5,521 bases of DNA from NCBI GenBank assembly GCA_947464585.1, contig CANHYS010000194.1, forward strand, positions 1 to 5,521. Reading direction: 5' to 3'. Below, piece after piece: positions 1-5,521 of the stretch; positions within the stretch are counted from its first letter, which is position 1, and the number at the start of each line of letters is the position of its first letter. Source of the DNA: Planctomycetaceae bacterium (lineage in GTDB: Bacteria; Planctomycetota; Planctomycetia; Pirellulales; UBA1268). The position numbers were made by a program, and so were the translations under genes. The notes under the pieces were generated by a model that ran no database searches, had not been told where the DNA came from, and saw only the letters and a list, made by a program, of their open reading frames with translations.

Positions 1-732
1 CACGTAGTTGGCCATGGCAAACTGCACCACGGCGAAGGATCCACCGCAGACGAGGACCGCCGGCCAGACCGCCAGGAGCCCCCGCCAGCCCGCCATCGTG
101 GCCACCATCCAAGCCGGCACGATGAGGGAGAAGAAGGGGAGCTGACGGCCGGCCATCTGGGAGATCGCGTATTCGTCGAGGCCGGTCACTTTCGCCAGCG
201 TGATGATGGGCGTGCCAAGGGCGCCAAAGGCGACCGGCGCCGTGTTGGCGATGAGGGCGAGGCAGGCCGCCTCGAGGGCGGGGAACCCGGCGCCGGTGAG
301 CAGCGCCGCCGAGATGGCGACGGGAGCCCCAAAACCGGCCGCCCCTTCCAGAAAGGCCCCGAAGGAAAACGCGATCAGGAGGGCCTGCATGCGATGATCG
401 GCGGAGAGCCGGGTGACCGACCGCTTCATGATGTCGAGGGCACCTGACTCGACGGTGAGCTGGTAGAGAAACATGGCCGTCACGATGATCCAGCCGATGG
501 GGAAGAGGCCGAATGCAGCTCCATGGAGGGCGGCCGCCAGGGCCGCGTCGGCTGGCATGCCGACGATTCCCACGGCGATCGTCAGGGCTGTGGCGAGGCC
601 CGCCGCGGCCGCCGCGTGGGCCGTCCAGCCGGCTCCGGCCAAAAGCCCCAGCAAGGCCACCAGCGGGAGCGTCGCCACCAGCGTTGAAAGCAGCGGCGAG
701 GAGAGCGGATCGTAGACGTGCGACCAGACCAT
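1..732 (-). CDS. lldP: L-lactate permease, LldP/LctP family (N-terminal part, 3' end outside window)
   Basis: This is an inner-membrane symporter that brings L-lactate, and in some relatives glycolate or D-lactate, into the cell with protons. My translation of the minus strand from 732 gives 244 uninterrupted codons to the left edge. The family is usually about 550 residues, so a little under half is present. The family signature FGAFLEGAAGFGAPVAI is at residues 124-140, with Glu129 inside it. Other recalled family blocks are NTAPVAFGALGTPI after it, then QMAGRQLPF, and WRGLLAVWPAVLVCGGSFA near the cut. The N-terminus (YDP near residue 7, GWIIVTAMFLYQLTV near 80-94) also aligns with E. coli LldP from memory. 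Several hydrophobic segments are evident. The ATG at 732 is the only reasonable start, because an in-frame stop (763-765) lies 10 codons upstream with no start codon between. No Shine-Dalgarno sequence precedes it. The family is certain; the exact substrate is inferred. Confidence 0.93.
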   Translation of the reverse strand, partial: MVWSHVYDPLSSPLLSTLVATLPLVALLGLLAGAGWTAHAAAAAGLATALTIAVGIVGMPADAALAAALHGAAFGLFPIGWIIVTAMFLYQLTVESGALDIMKRSVTRLSADHRMQALLIAFSFGAFLEGAAGFGAPVAISAALLTGAGFPALEAACLALIANTAPVAFGALGTPIITLAKVTGLDEYAISQMAGRQLPFFSLIVPAWMVATMAGWRGLLAVWPAVLVCGGSFAVVQFAMANYV

Positions 733-745
733 GAATGGGATCGAA

Positions 746-753
746 GGGGGGGG
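746..753. repeat. G8/C8 homopolymer in the permease leader
   Basis: Eight consecutive G on the plus strand read as eight C on the permease coding strand. The run ends 13 bases before the permease ATG, where a Shine-Dalgarno sequence would normally sit. Such runs can vary in length by slippage, but one sequence cannot show whether this one does. Confidence 0.6.
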
Positions 754-761
754 TAGGGCGG

Positions 762-778
762 ATTATCCAGCCGTTATA
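762..778 (-). promoter_or_regulatory. Candidate -10 elements for the permease promoter
   Basis: On the minus strand, TATAAC (778-773) and GATAAT (767-762) each match five of six bases of the sigma-70 -10 consensus and lie 30-46 bases upstream of the permease ATG. I found no convincing -35 hexamer at 15-19 bases from either, so this is a weak call based on position and the -10 match only. Confidence 0.3.
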
Positions 779-889
779 GACTTCCCCACAGGGCTGCACG
801 CTGACGGCAAGGGAAAGAGTACCGACCGGCCGGGGCCGCCGTTTTTTCTTGCTATCCAGAAAGTTTCCGCGGCGACGTGAACAAGGCTG

Positions 890-919
890 TTGACTACGCC
901 GTATCAAACCATTAACAAT
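890..919 (+). promoter_or_regulatory. Candidate sigma-70-type promoter toward the DUF1559 gene
   Basis: TTGACT at 890-895 matches five of six bases of the -35 consensus. At an 18-base spacing, AACAAT (914-919) matches four of six of the -10 consensus, within an AT-rich patch that stands out from the GC-rich surroundings. Transcription from here would give a leader of a little over 200 bases before the ATG at 1141. The elements are plausible but not decisive. Confidence 0.35.
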
Positions 920-934
920 ATAGAGACGAGTGGG

Positions 935-952
935 GAGGGCCCAAAAACCCTC
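935..952. repeat. Short inverted repeat GAGGG/CCCTC
   Basis: GAGGG (935-939) and CCCTC (948-952) can pair around an 8-base loop, CCCAAAAA. It would lie near the start of the transcript made from the candidate promoter at 890-919. The stem is only five base pairs, so a structural role is uncertain. Confidence 0.3.
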
Positions 953-1026
953 AGTACAGTTGTCAACGGAGAAAGTCAGGGCCTCCGTCGGCGCCGGGTG
1001 CCATGCGGAGAGGGATGGCCAACGGT

Positions 1027-1038
1027 TGACAGGTGTCA
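1027..1038. promoter_or_regulatory. Inverted repeat TGACA-GG-TGTCA, possible operator
   Basis: Perfect 5-base arms around GG form a dyad of the size bound by dimeric helix-turn-helix regulators. The left arm is part of TTGACA (1026-1031), an exact -35 consensus, but no -10 follows at the right distance. A related TTGTCAA lies at 960-966. An operator or an upstream control site of the DUF1559 gene is inferred only from symmetry and position. Confidence 0.3.
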
Positions 1039-1129
1039 GGCTGGGTTTGAGGGGTGGTGCTTCCTACGCGTCTGGTTCGTGTGTCGATTGGCTTTTCATT
1101 GTTTCTTTTCTTTTCATGCCCGAATGGGT

Positions 1130-1134
1130 GGAGG
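1130..1134 (+). promoter_or_regulatory. Shine-Dalgarno sequence of the DUF1559 gene
   Basis: GGAGG lies six bases before the ATG at 1141, an ideal spacing. It decides the start. The frame is open further upstream to a GTG at 1054, but translation from there would put about 29 extra residues before the prepilin leader, whereas the ATG at 1141 gives a normal short basic leader. Confidence 0.85.
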
Positions 1135-1140
1135 ATTCTC

Positions 1141-2103
1141 ATGACAATTTCCAAGAATCGCGGGGGTTTCACCCTCGTCGAACTGCTGGTGGTCATTGCG
1201 ATCATCGGCACGCTGGTTGGTCTGCTGCTGCCGGCTGTCCAGTCGGCTCGTGAAGCTGCTCGTCGCAGCGCCTGCACCAACAACATGAAGCAGCTCGGCC
1301 TGGGCGTGCTGAACTTCGAGAGTGCCCGTAAGCGTCTGCCGGCCGCGATCAGCGGCATCGGTTCGAGCAGTGGCAATCAGGCTGGCGGTTACAGCTGGGT
1401 TGTGGCGATCCTGCCGTTCCTGGAGGAGACGAACCTCTACACGCAGATCTCGAGCAACTCGGCTCGTCTGAGCAGCGGGTTCTCGAGCACGGTGAATCAG
1501 GCTCAAGCCAGGACGTCACTGCCGCAGCTGGTCTGCCCCTCGTTCGCCGGCGACAAGTCGAGCGCCACGGGGAACGCTGTGACGCTCTGCGGTGTGACCA
1601 ACTACAAGGGCATCGCTGCTGTCGCAACGACCGCTGCCAACGCCCCTGTGACCGCGGGCACCGGTGGTGGTGTGATCACGGTCGAGCGGTACGGCTCGGA
1701 AGTGGGTGCTCCCTTCACGGGCCTCACGCTGGCTCAGATCACCGATGGAACGTCGAAGACGTTCATGGTCGGTGAGTCGCGAGAGGTCACGAAGGCGGCC
1801 TGGATCAACGGTGCTGATGGTTGGTTGACCGCGGTTCGTGACGCTGCCCCGGCGATGACGTATGCAGCTGCGGGCTGCACCGGTGGCACGCTCGGCATCC
1901 TCGACAACCAGGCGACGGTTGGCTCGGGTGCGATCTATGGTGGCTCAACCGACTACACCGAGTCGAGCAACCACCAGGCTGGCATCACGCTGTTCACCTA
2001 CGCCGACGGCCACGTCGGTCAGGTGACCCCGGAAATCGACGGTACGCTGATGCGGAACCTGCACACCCGTGGCGGTTCGGAGCCGACCGGCGAGCAGCCG
2101 TAG
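1141..2103 (+). CDS. DUF1559 prepilin-like protein with N-terminal methylation motif
   Basis: This 320-residue protein belongs to the planctomycete DUF1559 family, secreted pseudopilin-like proteins of unknown exact role. A short basic leader (residues 1-9, with Lys5 and Arg7) ends in Gly-Gly. The prepilin peptidase motif GG|FTLVELLVVIAII follows, with predicted cleavage after Gly9, Phe10 as the new N-terminus and Glu14 at position +5. One hydrophobic helix spans about 11-33. The family block PAVQSAREAARRSACTNNMK follows at 31-50. The rest is a globular domain rich in Ser, Thr, Gly and Ala. Near the C-terminus, SNH (His278) and ADG (Asp289-Gly290) form the processing-associated H-x-DG element, but with ten residues between His and Asp instead of nine. 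Seven of 13 arginine codons are CGT, and GCT/GGT are common, unlike the neighbouring genes, which suggests high expression. It is flanked by its own Shine-Dalgarno sequence and terminator, so it is probably transcribed alone. The substrate or partner is unknown. Confidence 0.93.
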   Translation: MTISKNRGGFTLVELLVVIAIIGTLVGLLLPAVQSAREAARRSACTNNMKQLGLGVLNFESARKRLPAAISGIGSSSGNQAGGYSWVVAILPFLEETNLYTQISSNSARLSSGFSSTVNQAQARTSLPQLVCPSFAGDKSSATGNAVTLCGVTNYKGIAAVATTAANAPVTAGTGGGVITVERYGSEVGAPFTGLTLAQITDGTSKTFMVGESREVTKAAWINGADGWLTAVRDAAPAMTYAAAGCTGGTLGILDNQATVGSGAIYGGSTDYTESSNHQAGITLFTYADGHVGQVTPEIDGTLMRNLHTRGGSEPTGEQP

Positions 2104-2131
2104 TCTGATTCGCAAAGCTCTGCTTCCGGCC

Positions 2132-2155
2132 TAGCCTCAAGCTTAGCCTCGAGCA
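2132..2155. repeat. Imperfect 12-base tandem duplication
   Basis: TAGCCTCAAGCT (2132-2143) is followed directly by TAGCCTCGAGCA (2144-2155), with ten of 12 bases identical. It lies between the DUF1559 stop codon and the terminator. It is probably a small local duplication with no evident function. Confidence 0.45.
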
Positions 2156-2169
2156 GATCGACGCAAACG

Positions 2170-2208
2170 CCGCAGCCGGAGGGGCATCCTCTCCGGCTGC
2201 GGTTTTTT
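2170..2208 (+). terminator. Strong intrinsic terminator of the DUF1559 gene
   Basis: CCGCAGCCGGAG (2170-2181) pairs perfectly with CTCCGGCTGCGG (2191-2202), and the stem can extend inward by G-T and G-C pairs. Six T follow at once (2203-2208). This is a textbook Rho-independent terminator, 66 bases after the stop codon at 2101-2103. Confidence 0.93.
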
Positions 2209-2242
2209 GTCGGATTCGTTCGTCAACCGGGTTTCCCGTCAG

Positions 2243-3475
2243 ATGGTGGGCATCATGAAGCCTGCAGCCATAAACCCTGCAGCCACGAGCTATCTCTTCG
2301 CCGGGGCGTTTCTCGTCGCCTGTCTCGGCCAGGGGTTCGTGTTTTTCAACGTCGGCATCCTGGACGAGGCGTTCTGGTCGGCTCAGGCACGGTATGTCGA
2401 GGCGGGCAGCCCCGAGCAATACAACCCGGCGCACGCCTACGGCCACCCCGGCGGCCCGGTCATTCTGGGCACCATTGCCGTCCATCATCTGGCCGGCATC
2501 TCGTATGAGACGGCGCTCCCGGTCTTTCTGACGCTCTTCAACAGCATCGTGATTGCCACCATTGCGACGCTTTGCCGCAGGCTCAGGCCCGACAGCCTCT
2601 GGTGGCTGCCCGTTCTCGGCACGCTCTCAATCGACAAGCTCTATGCCGTCTCCACGCCCACATCGGCGGTGGTCGGCCCGTTGCTCGTGCTGCTGACGCT
2701 CCTCACGCTCCGGATCACGCTCGGGATACTGGAGCACGGTGCGGTGTCGTGGTGGCAGCTCGCCAGTTGGAGCCTCGTCGCTGGGCTGGCCGTGGCGACC
2801 CGTTTTGATATCGGCTCGATCACGGCCCTGTTTCTCTTCGGTGTGCTCGCGACGACACTTCGCCGGCGGCAGCTCGCCGTGATCGCCGTGGCCGCGTTTG
2901 CTGTGTTCGTCGCCTGCGATCCCTACATGTGGTACATGCCGGTCTGCCACGTGGGTGATCTGATGGGGCGACTGATTCTCAACTACCGGCACTCCACGCC
3001 CGCGTCGATACCCGCGACGCTCGAGCCGATGCATGTGGTGAGTTTCTCCGCGCTCGCCTTCGTAGGCATGATGCTTTCGATTTGTGGGGAGACGAAGGTC
3101 TTTCCCTCCCGACGCACGATACCCCGGCAGCTTGTGCTGGCTCTTGTGCCACTGACAGTGCTGCTGTACGGCATCTACCTGTCGGCACGTTGTCCGGCTG
3201 TTCGCTATTTCATCCCGATCGTGTTCATCTGGCAGGCGTTCCTGCCGCTCCAGCTCTTCGATCTCATCGCGGGGCTGCGGTTAGAGTCGCTCCGCACGGA
3301 GGCGGCGCGGGCTCGCGCGAGGCAGCTCTGTGCGGCCGTGGTCGTGCTCCTGCTCGTCGGGAGCCAGATCGCGTTTCTCCTCGACCACGCCCGGCTGGAG
3401 GGGCGGCAGTCAGTGGTGGTATCCCGCAGCGCAAGCAAGGGAATTCGGCTACGGCCGTCCTTCGGGCGGTTTTGA
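2243..3475 (+). CDS. Polytopic membrane protein, probable GT-C type glycosyltransferase (PMT/ArnT-like)
   Basis: This 410-residue protein has about nine or ten hydrophobic segments. The layout resembles GT-C enzymes, which move a sugar from a polyprenyl-phosphate donor to an acceptor outside the membrane. Supporting features are a first membrane segment (about 17-38) followed by an acidic pair, Asp41-Glu42, in GILDEAFW, where these enzymes carry their catalytic aspartate. After it come YGHPGGPVIL (66-75), like the HPP-type loop of PMT_2 proteins, and VATRFD (184-189), a common GT-C cytoplasmic-loop motif. The donor and acceptor are unknown. The start is uncertain. The open frame reaches a TTG at 2207 inside the upstream terminator, which is unlikely; ATG at 2243 is chosen, and ATG at 2255 is equally possible. 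No clear Shine-Dalgarno sequence or separate promoter is seen in the 34 bases after the terminator. The last about 20 residues lose membrane-protein character and overlap the convergent gene by 27 bases. Another frame there reads QWWYPAAQAREFGYG, so a frameshift cannot be excluded. Confidence 0.75.
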   Translation: MVGIMKPAAINPAATSYLFAGAFLVACLGQGFVFFNVGILDEAFWSAQARYVEAGSPEQYNPAHAYGHPGGPVILGTIAVHHLAGISYETALPVFLTLFNSIVIATIATLCRRLRPDSLWWLPVLGTLSIDKLYAVSTPTSAVVGPLLVLLTLLTLRITLGILEHGAVSWWQLASWSLVAGLAVATRFDIGSITALFLFGVLATTLRRRQLAVIAVAAFAVFVACDPYMWYMPVCHVGDLMGRLILNYRHSTPASIPATLEPMHVVSFSALAFVGMMLSICGETKVFPSRRTIPRQLVLALVPLTVLLYGIYLSARCPAVRYFIPIVFIWQAFLPLQLFDLIAGLRLESLRTEAARARARQLCAAVVVLLLVGSQIAFLLDHARLEGRQSVVVSRSASKGIRLRPSFGRF

Positions 3476-5521
3476 CCGTCCCGCGGCCTCTCGGGCCGCA
3501 GCGAGCTTTTCCTGCGCGGCGACGGTGTCGGGATGGTCGGAGCCGACCGACTGCGTGTAGCCATCCACCAGGAGCCCGTAGAGGCGAACGGCCTCCGCAT
3601 GGTCGCCCTTCGCCGTGGCTTGCGTGGCCATCGCGACGGCGAGCTTCGTCGCCGTCGCCTGCGACTGCTGATGCTCCAGGCCGAAGCGTGCGGCGGCTTC
3701 GGTCGCCAGCCGCCGCCGCACGGCCACGGCCTCGTCGATCCGGCCGGTTGCCAGAAGGATTTCCACGAGCGCGTCATCGAGCCCCGTCGTATCGATGGTG
3801 CGGCCTCGCCACGACCTTCCAACCTCTGCCAAGGATGCCCGTACGACCTGCTCGGCCTCGTCGGGCCTGCCGGCGGCGGCGAGGATTCTGGCCAGCGAGA
3901 CCGCCGCACCGTTCGTCAGGCCATCGGTGCCACCTCTGGCCCGCCGCGCCACCTCGAGCGTCTCCCTGGCCCGCCGTTCGGCCGCTGCATGATCCCCCTT
4001 GCGGCTCAAGCCCTCGGCGATGGTCGTCGCGGCGGTCAGGGTGACGGGATCATCGGGGCCGAGCTTTTCCGTCATGGCGTCGATCGAGTGCCCGGAAAGA
4101 GCCTCGGCCTCGTCCCGTTTTCCTGCCAGTCGCAAGGTCATGGCCAGGTCGCCGATCGTGGCCAGCACGGCCTTGTCATCGGGCACCAGCAGTTCCCGCT
4201 GCAGGGCGAGCCCGCGGCGGCAGAACGCCTCGGCGCCGGCAAGATCGCCCCTCTGCACGCGGCCACTGGCCAGGTCGGTGAAGACATGGGTCGACGGCTT
4301 CGCCCGCAGGGAACGCTCGGCAAACTGCCCGGCTGATTCAGGGTCGCCGGCGCTGTCGAACAGGCTGGCCATCATCCAATTCGCCCGGTAGTTGTCGGGA
4401 TCCTTGGAGAGCACGTCGAGCCAGATGCCGCCCACCTTTGAATAGAGCTGGTTGCGAAACTGCGTCGTGAACACCAGCAGCATGATCACGAAGCCGGCGA
4501 TCGCCGCCGCAATCCGGGTGTCGCCCGGCAGCCGATCGGGACGACGTGCCGCGATCCAGTCGGCCAGATCGACAGAGCCCATGACGATCGCCGCCACCAC
4601 TGCGGCAAGGGCGAGGTACATCCGGTGCTCGTTGGCCACCGCCTCGATTGGCATGATGCTCGACGTGGGGGCAAGTGCGAGGAAAAACACGACGCCCAGC
4701 CAGGCCCACGCCCGCCGCTGCAGCGTGCCCACGGCCGTGATGGCGAGCATCGCGATGATCGTCAGCAGGGCCGGCAGCACCTGCCAGACGGAAGTCGCCA
4801 CCGGCCAGCTCGAGTAGTCGAGCTGCTGGCCGACGGGCCAGACGGCCAGCCGGAGATAATGCAGGATCACGCCTGACTGGGTCAGGGCATACTGAAACGG
4901 GAGATGGTTTTTCTCGTTGAATTCCTGGTACTTCGTCGCCTGGATGGCGAGCTGCAGGCCGATCAGGAGCCAGGTGCTCGCCAGCAGGGCGTAGTACCAC
5001 AGGCGGCCCCGAAGGGAGTGGAGCCAAGACGTCGCCGCTTCGGGGGCCACGAAGAACCAGTCGTAGGCGAGGATCACAAGCGGGAGCACGACCGCACTCT
5101 CCTTGGAGACCATTGCCCCGGCCGCCGCTGCCACGCTGCCGGTGAGCCATGCGACGGACCATCCCCTTCCAGTCGCCCGCGCCGCCGCCTGCGCGTAGCA
5201 GGCCAGCGACACCAGGCAGAACATCCCCGTCATCGATTCGATCCGCTGGTAGACGTAGGTCACCGCCTGCGTCTGGAGCGGGTGCACGGCCCAGATCATC
5301 GCGATCACCATCGCCAGCGGCACCGCGCGGTCGCCCCAGCGGCCACGGAGCCGCGGGGAAAGGAGCGTGATCCGGACGATGGAGAAGAGCGACAGGGCCG
5401 CGATCACGTGGACCAGCAGGTTCGTGACGTGGTAGCCGAAGGGCCGCACGCCCCAGATTGCACGATCGATCGCGAACGTGAGGTAGGGCAGCGGCCTCGT
5501 CGGCAGCTTGTTGCCGACGAA
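3449..5521 (-). CDS. TMTC-like membrane protein with C-terminal TPR domain (5' end outside window)
   Basis: The frame is open from the right edge to a TAG at 3451-3449, giving 690 codons. A GTG at 5449 is not the start, because family-like sequence (TRPLPYLTFAIDRAIWG) continues in frame upstream of it. The N-terminal half has about ten membrane segments and carries the marks of the TMTC/PMT-like family: HPLQTQAVTY (80-89), KESAVVLP (140-147) followed by AYD, a DUF1736-like stretch (LTQSGVILHYLRLAVWPVGQ, about 213-232), and APTSSIMPIE plus NEHRMYL (about 284-303). From about residue 380 the chain is soluble and built of TPR helices, including kinesin-light-chain-type repeats with LGPDDPVTL (about 488-496) and VGSDHPDTV (about 659-667). 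It ends in a short basic, proline-containing tail. Eukaryotic TMTCs are O-mannosyltransferases; glycan transfer here is inferred. The missing N-terminus should hold the first membrane helix and its acidic motif. No terminator is seen after the stop. Confidence 0.88.
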   Translation of the reverse strand, partial: FVGNKLPTRPLPYLTFAIDRAIWGVRPFGYHVTNLLVHVIAALSLFSIVRITLLSPRLRGRWGDRAVPLAMVIAMIWAVHPLQTQAVTYVYQRIESMTGMFCLVSLACYAQAAARATGRGWSVAWLTGSVAAAAGAMVSKESAVVLPLVILAYDWFFVAPEAATSWLHSLRGRLWYYALLASTWLLIGLQLAIQATKYQEFNEKNHLPFQYALTQSGVILHYLRLAVWPVGQQLDYSSWPVATSVWQVLPALLTIIAMLAITAVGTLQRRAWAWLGVVFFLALAPTSSIMPIEAVANEHRMYLALAAVVAAIVMGSVDLADWIAARRPDRLPGDTRIAAAIAGFVIMLLVFTTQFRNQLYSKVGGIWLDVLSKDPDNYRANWMMASLFDSAGDPESAGQFAERSLRAKPSTHVFTDLASGRVQRGDLAGAEAFCRRGLALQRELLVPDDKAVLATIGDLAMTLRLAGKRDEAEALSGHSIDAMTEKLGPDDPVTLTAATTIAEGLSRKGDHAAAERRARETLEVARRARGGTDGLTNGAAVSLARILAAAGRPDEAEQVVRASLAEVGRSWRGRTIDTTGLDDALVEILLATGRIDEAVAVRRRLATEAAARFGLEHQQSQATATKLAVAMATQATAKGDHAEAVRLYGLLVDGYTQSVGSDHPDTVAAQEKLAAAREAAGRSKPPEGRP
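3455..3473 (+). terminator. Possible intrinsic terminator overlapping the GT-C gene end
   Basis: CCGTCC (3455-3460) pairs with GGGCGG (3464-3469), five Watson-Crick pairs and one G-T pair, around a TTC loop. TTTT (3470-3473) follows. The T run touches the TGA stop (3473-3475), so the hairpin lies inside the coding end. It also lies within the 3' end of the convergent minus-strand gene, where it has no T run and should not terminate. The short stem and four T make this a moderate call. Confidence 0.5.

Larger units (their letters stand above)
733..1140. other. Divergent intergenic region between permease and DUF1559 gene
   Basis: This 408-base stretch separates two divergently read genes. It is less GC-rich than its surroundings in the part near 840-930. 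I see candidate promoter elements for both directions, an 8-base G run, two short inverted repeats (935-952 and 1027-1038), a pyrimidine-rich tract (about 1092-1115) and the ribosome binding site of the rightward gene. Small open frames here read through into the DUF1559 gene out of frame, show no recognisable protein features and are not called. No RNA gene is recognisable. Confidence 0.7.

Noticed and set aside
200..734. Plus-strand open frames opposite the permease gene
   Set aside because: The minus strand carries an unmistakable lactate permease through this stretch; the plus-strand frames are Ala/Arg/Pro-rich shadows.
827..847. GC-rich hairpin followed by six T, possible terminator on the plus strand
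   Set aside because: The best stem is only four base pairs and no plus-strand gene lies upstream in the window for it to end.
1026..1054. Second promoter with an exact TTGACA -35 at 1026-1031
   Set aside because: At 16-18 bases spacing the sequence is G-rich (around GAGGGG) with no resemblance to a -10 element.
1054..1140. N-terminal extension of the DUF1559 gene from a GTG at 1054
   Set aside because: It would place about 29 residues, including a hydrophobic stretch, before the prepilin leader. GGAGG six bases before the ATG at 1141 and the normal short leader support the later start.
963..1627. Open frames on the minus strand opposite the DUF1559 gene
   Set aside because: They are antisense to a clear gene, have Arg/Ser/Pro-rich low-information translations and no recognisable motif.
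3082..4391. Long plus-strand open frames opposite the TPR gene, up to 320 codons
   Set aside because: They are typical shadows of a GC-rich gene: Arg/Pro/Ala-rich translations without domain signals. The minus-strand frame has clear membrane and TPR features.
5447..5449. GTG at 5449 as the start of the TMTC-like gene
   Set aside because: The same frame is open to the window edge, and the 24 codons upstream encode conserved-looking family sequence (TRPLPYLTFA), so the true start lies outside.

Overview
The window looks like chromosomal DNA of a GC-rich planctomycete, probably Pirellulales-like. The main evidence is the gene at 1141-2103. It has the planctomycete hallmark architecture: a type IV prepilin-like N-terminus, the downstream block 'PAVQSAREAARR', and a C-terminal H-x-DG element (DUF1559, formerly SBP_bac_10). 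These genes occur in large paralogous sets in Planctomycetes and are rare elsewhere. The TMTC-like membrane/TPR protein on the right also fits such a genome. No rRNA, tRNA, CRISPR array, transposase or integrase is visible.

Layout, left to right. Positions 1-732 (minus strand) hold the N-terminal 244 codons of an L-lactate permease (LldP/LctP family); its 3' end lies beyond the left edge. Positions 733-1140 are a 408-base divergent intergenic region with candidate promoters, an 8-base G homopolymer, small inverted repeats and a good Shine-Dalgarno sequence. Positions 1141-2103 (plus) encode the 320-residue DUF1559 prepilin-like protein, followed by a strong intrinsic terminator at 2170-2208. 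Positions 2243-3475 (plus) encode a polytopic membrane protein resembling GT-C glycosyltransferases (PMT/ArnT-like). Positions 3449-5521 (minus) hold the C-terminal 690 codons of a TMTC-like membrane protein with a C-terminal TPR domain; its 5' end lies beyond the right edge. The last two genes converge and overlap by 27 bases.

No operon joins these genes into one pathway. The permease is divergent from the DUF1559 gene. The DUF1559 gene looks like a strongly expressed single-gene unit, with a good ribosome binding site, CGT-rich arginine codons and a strong terminator. The two right-hand genes both resemble lipid-linked-sugar-dependent GT-C membrane enzymes and could act on surface glycans or glycoproteins, but their convergent orientation argues against co-transcription. 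I do not see clear evidence of a new biological system. The most useful second-look items are the convergent overlap with a hairpin inside the coding end, a possible C-terminal frameshift in the GT-C gene, the unusual H-x10-DG spacing in the DUF1559 protein, and the homopolymer in front of the permease.
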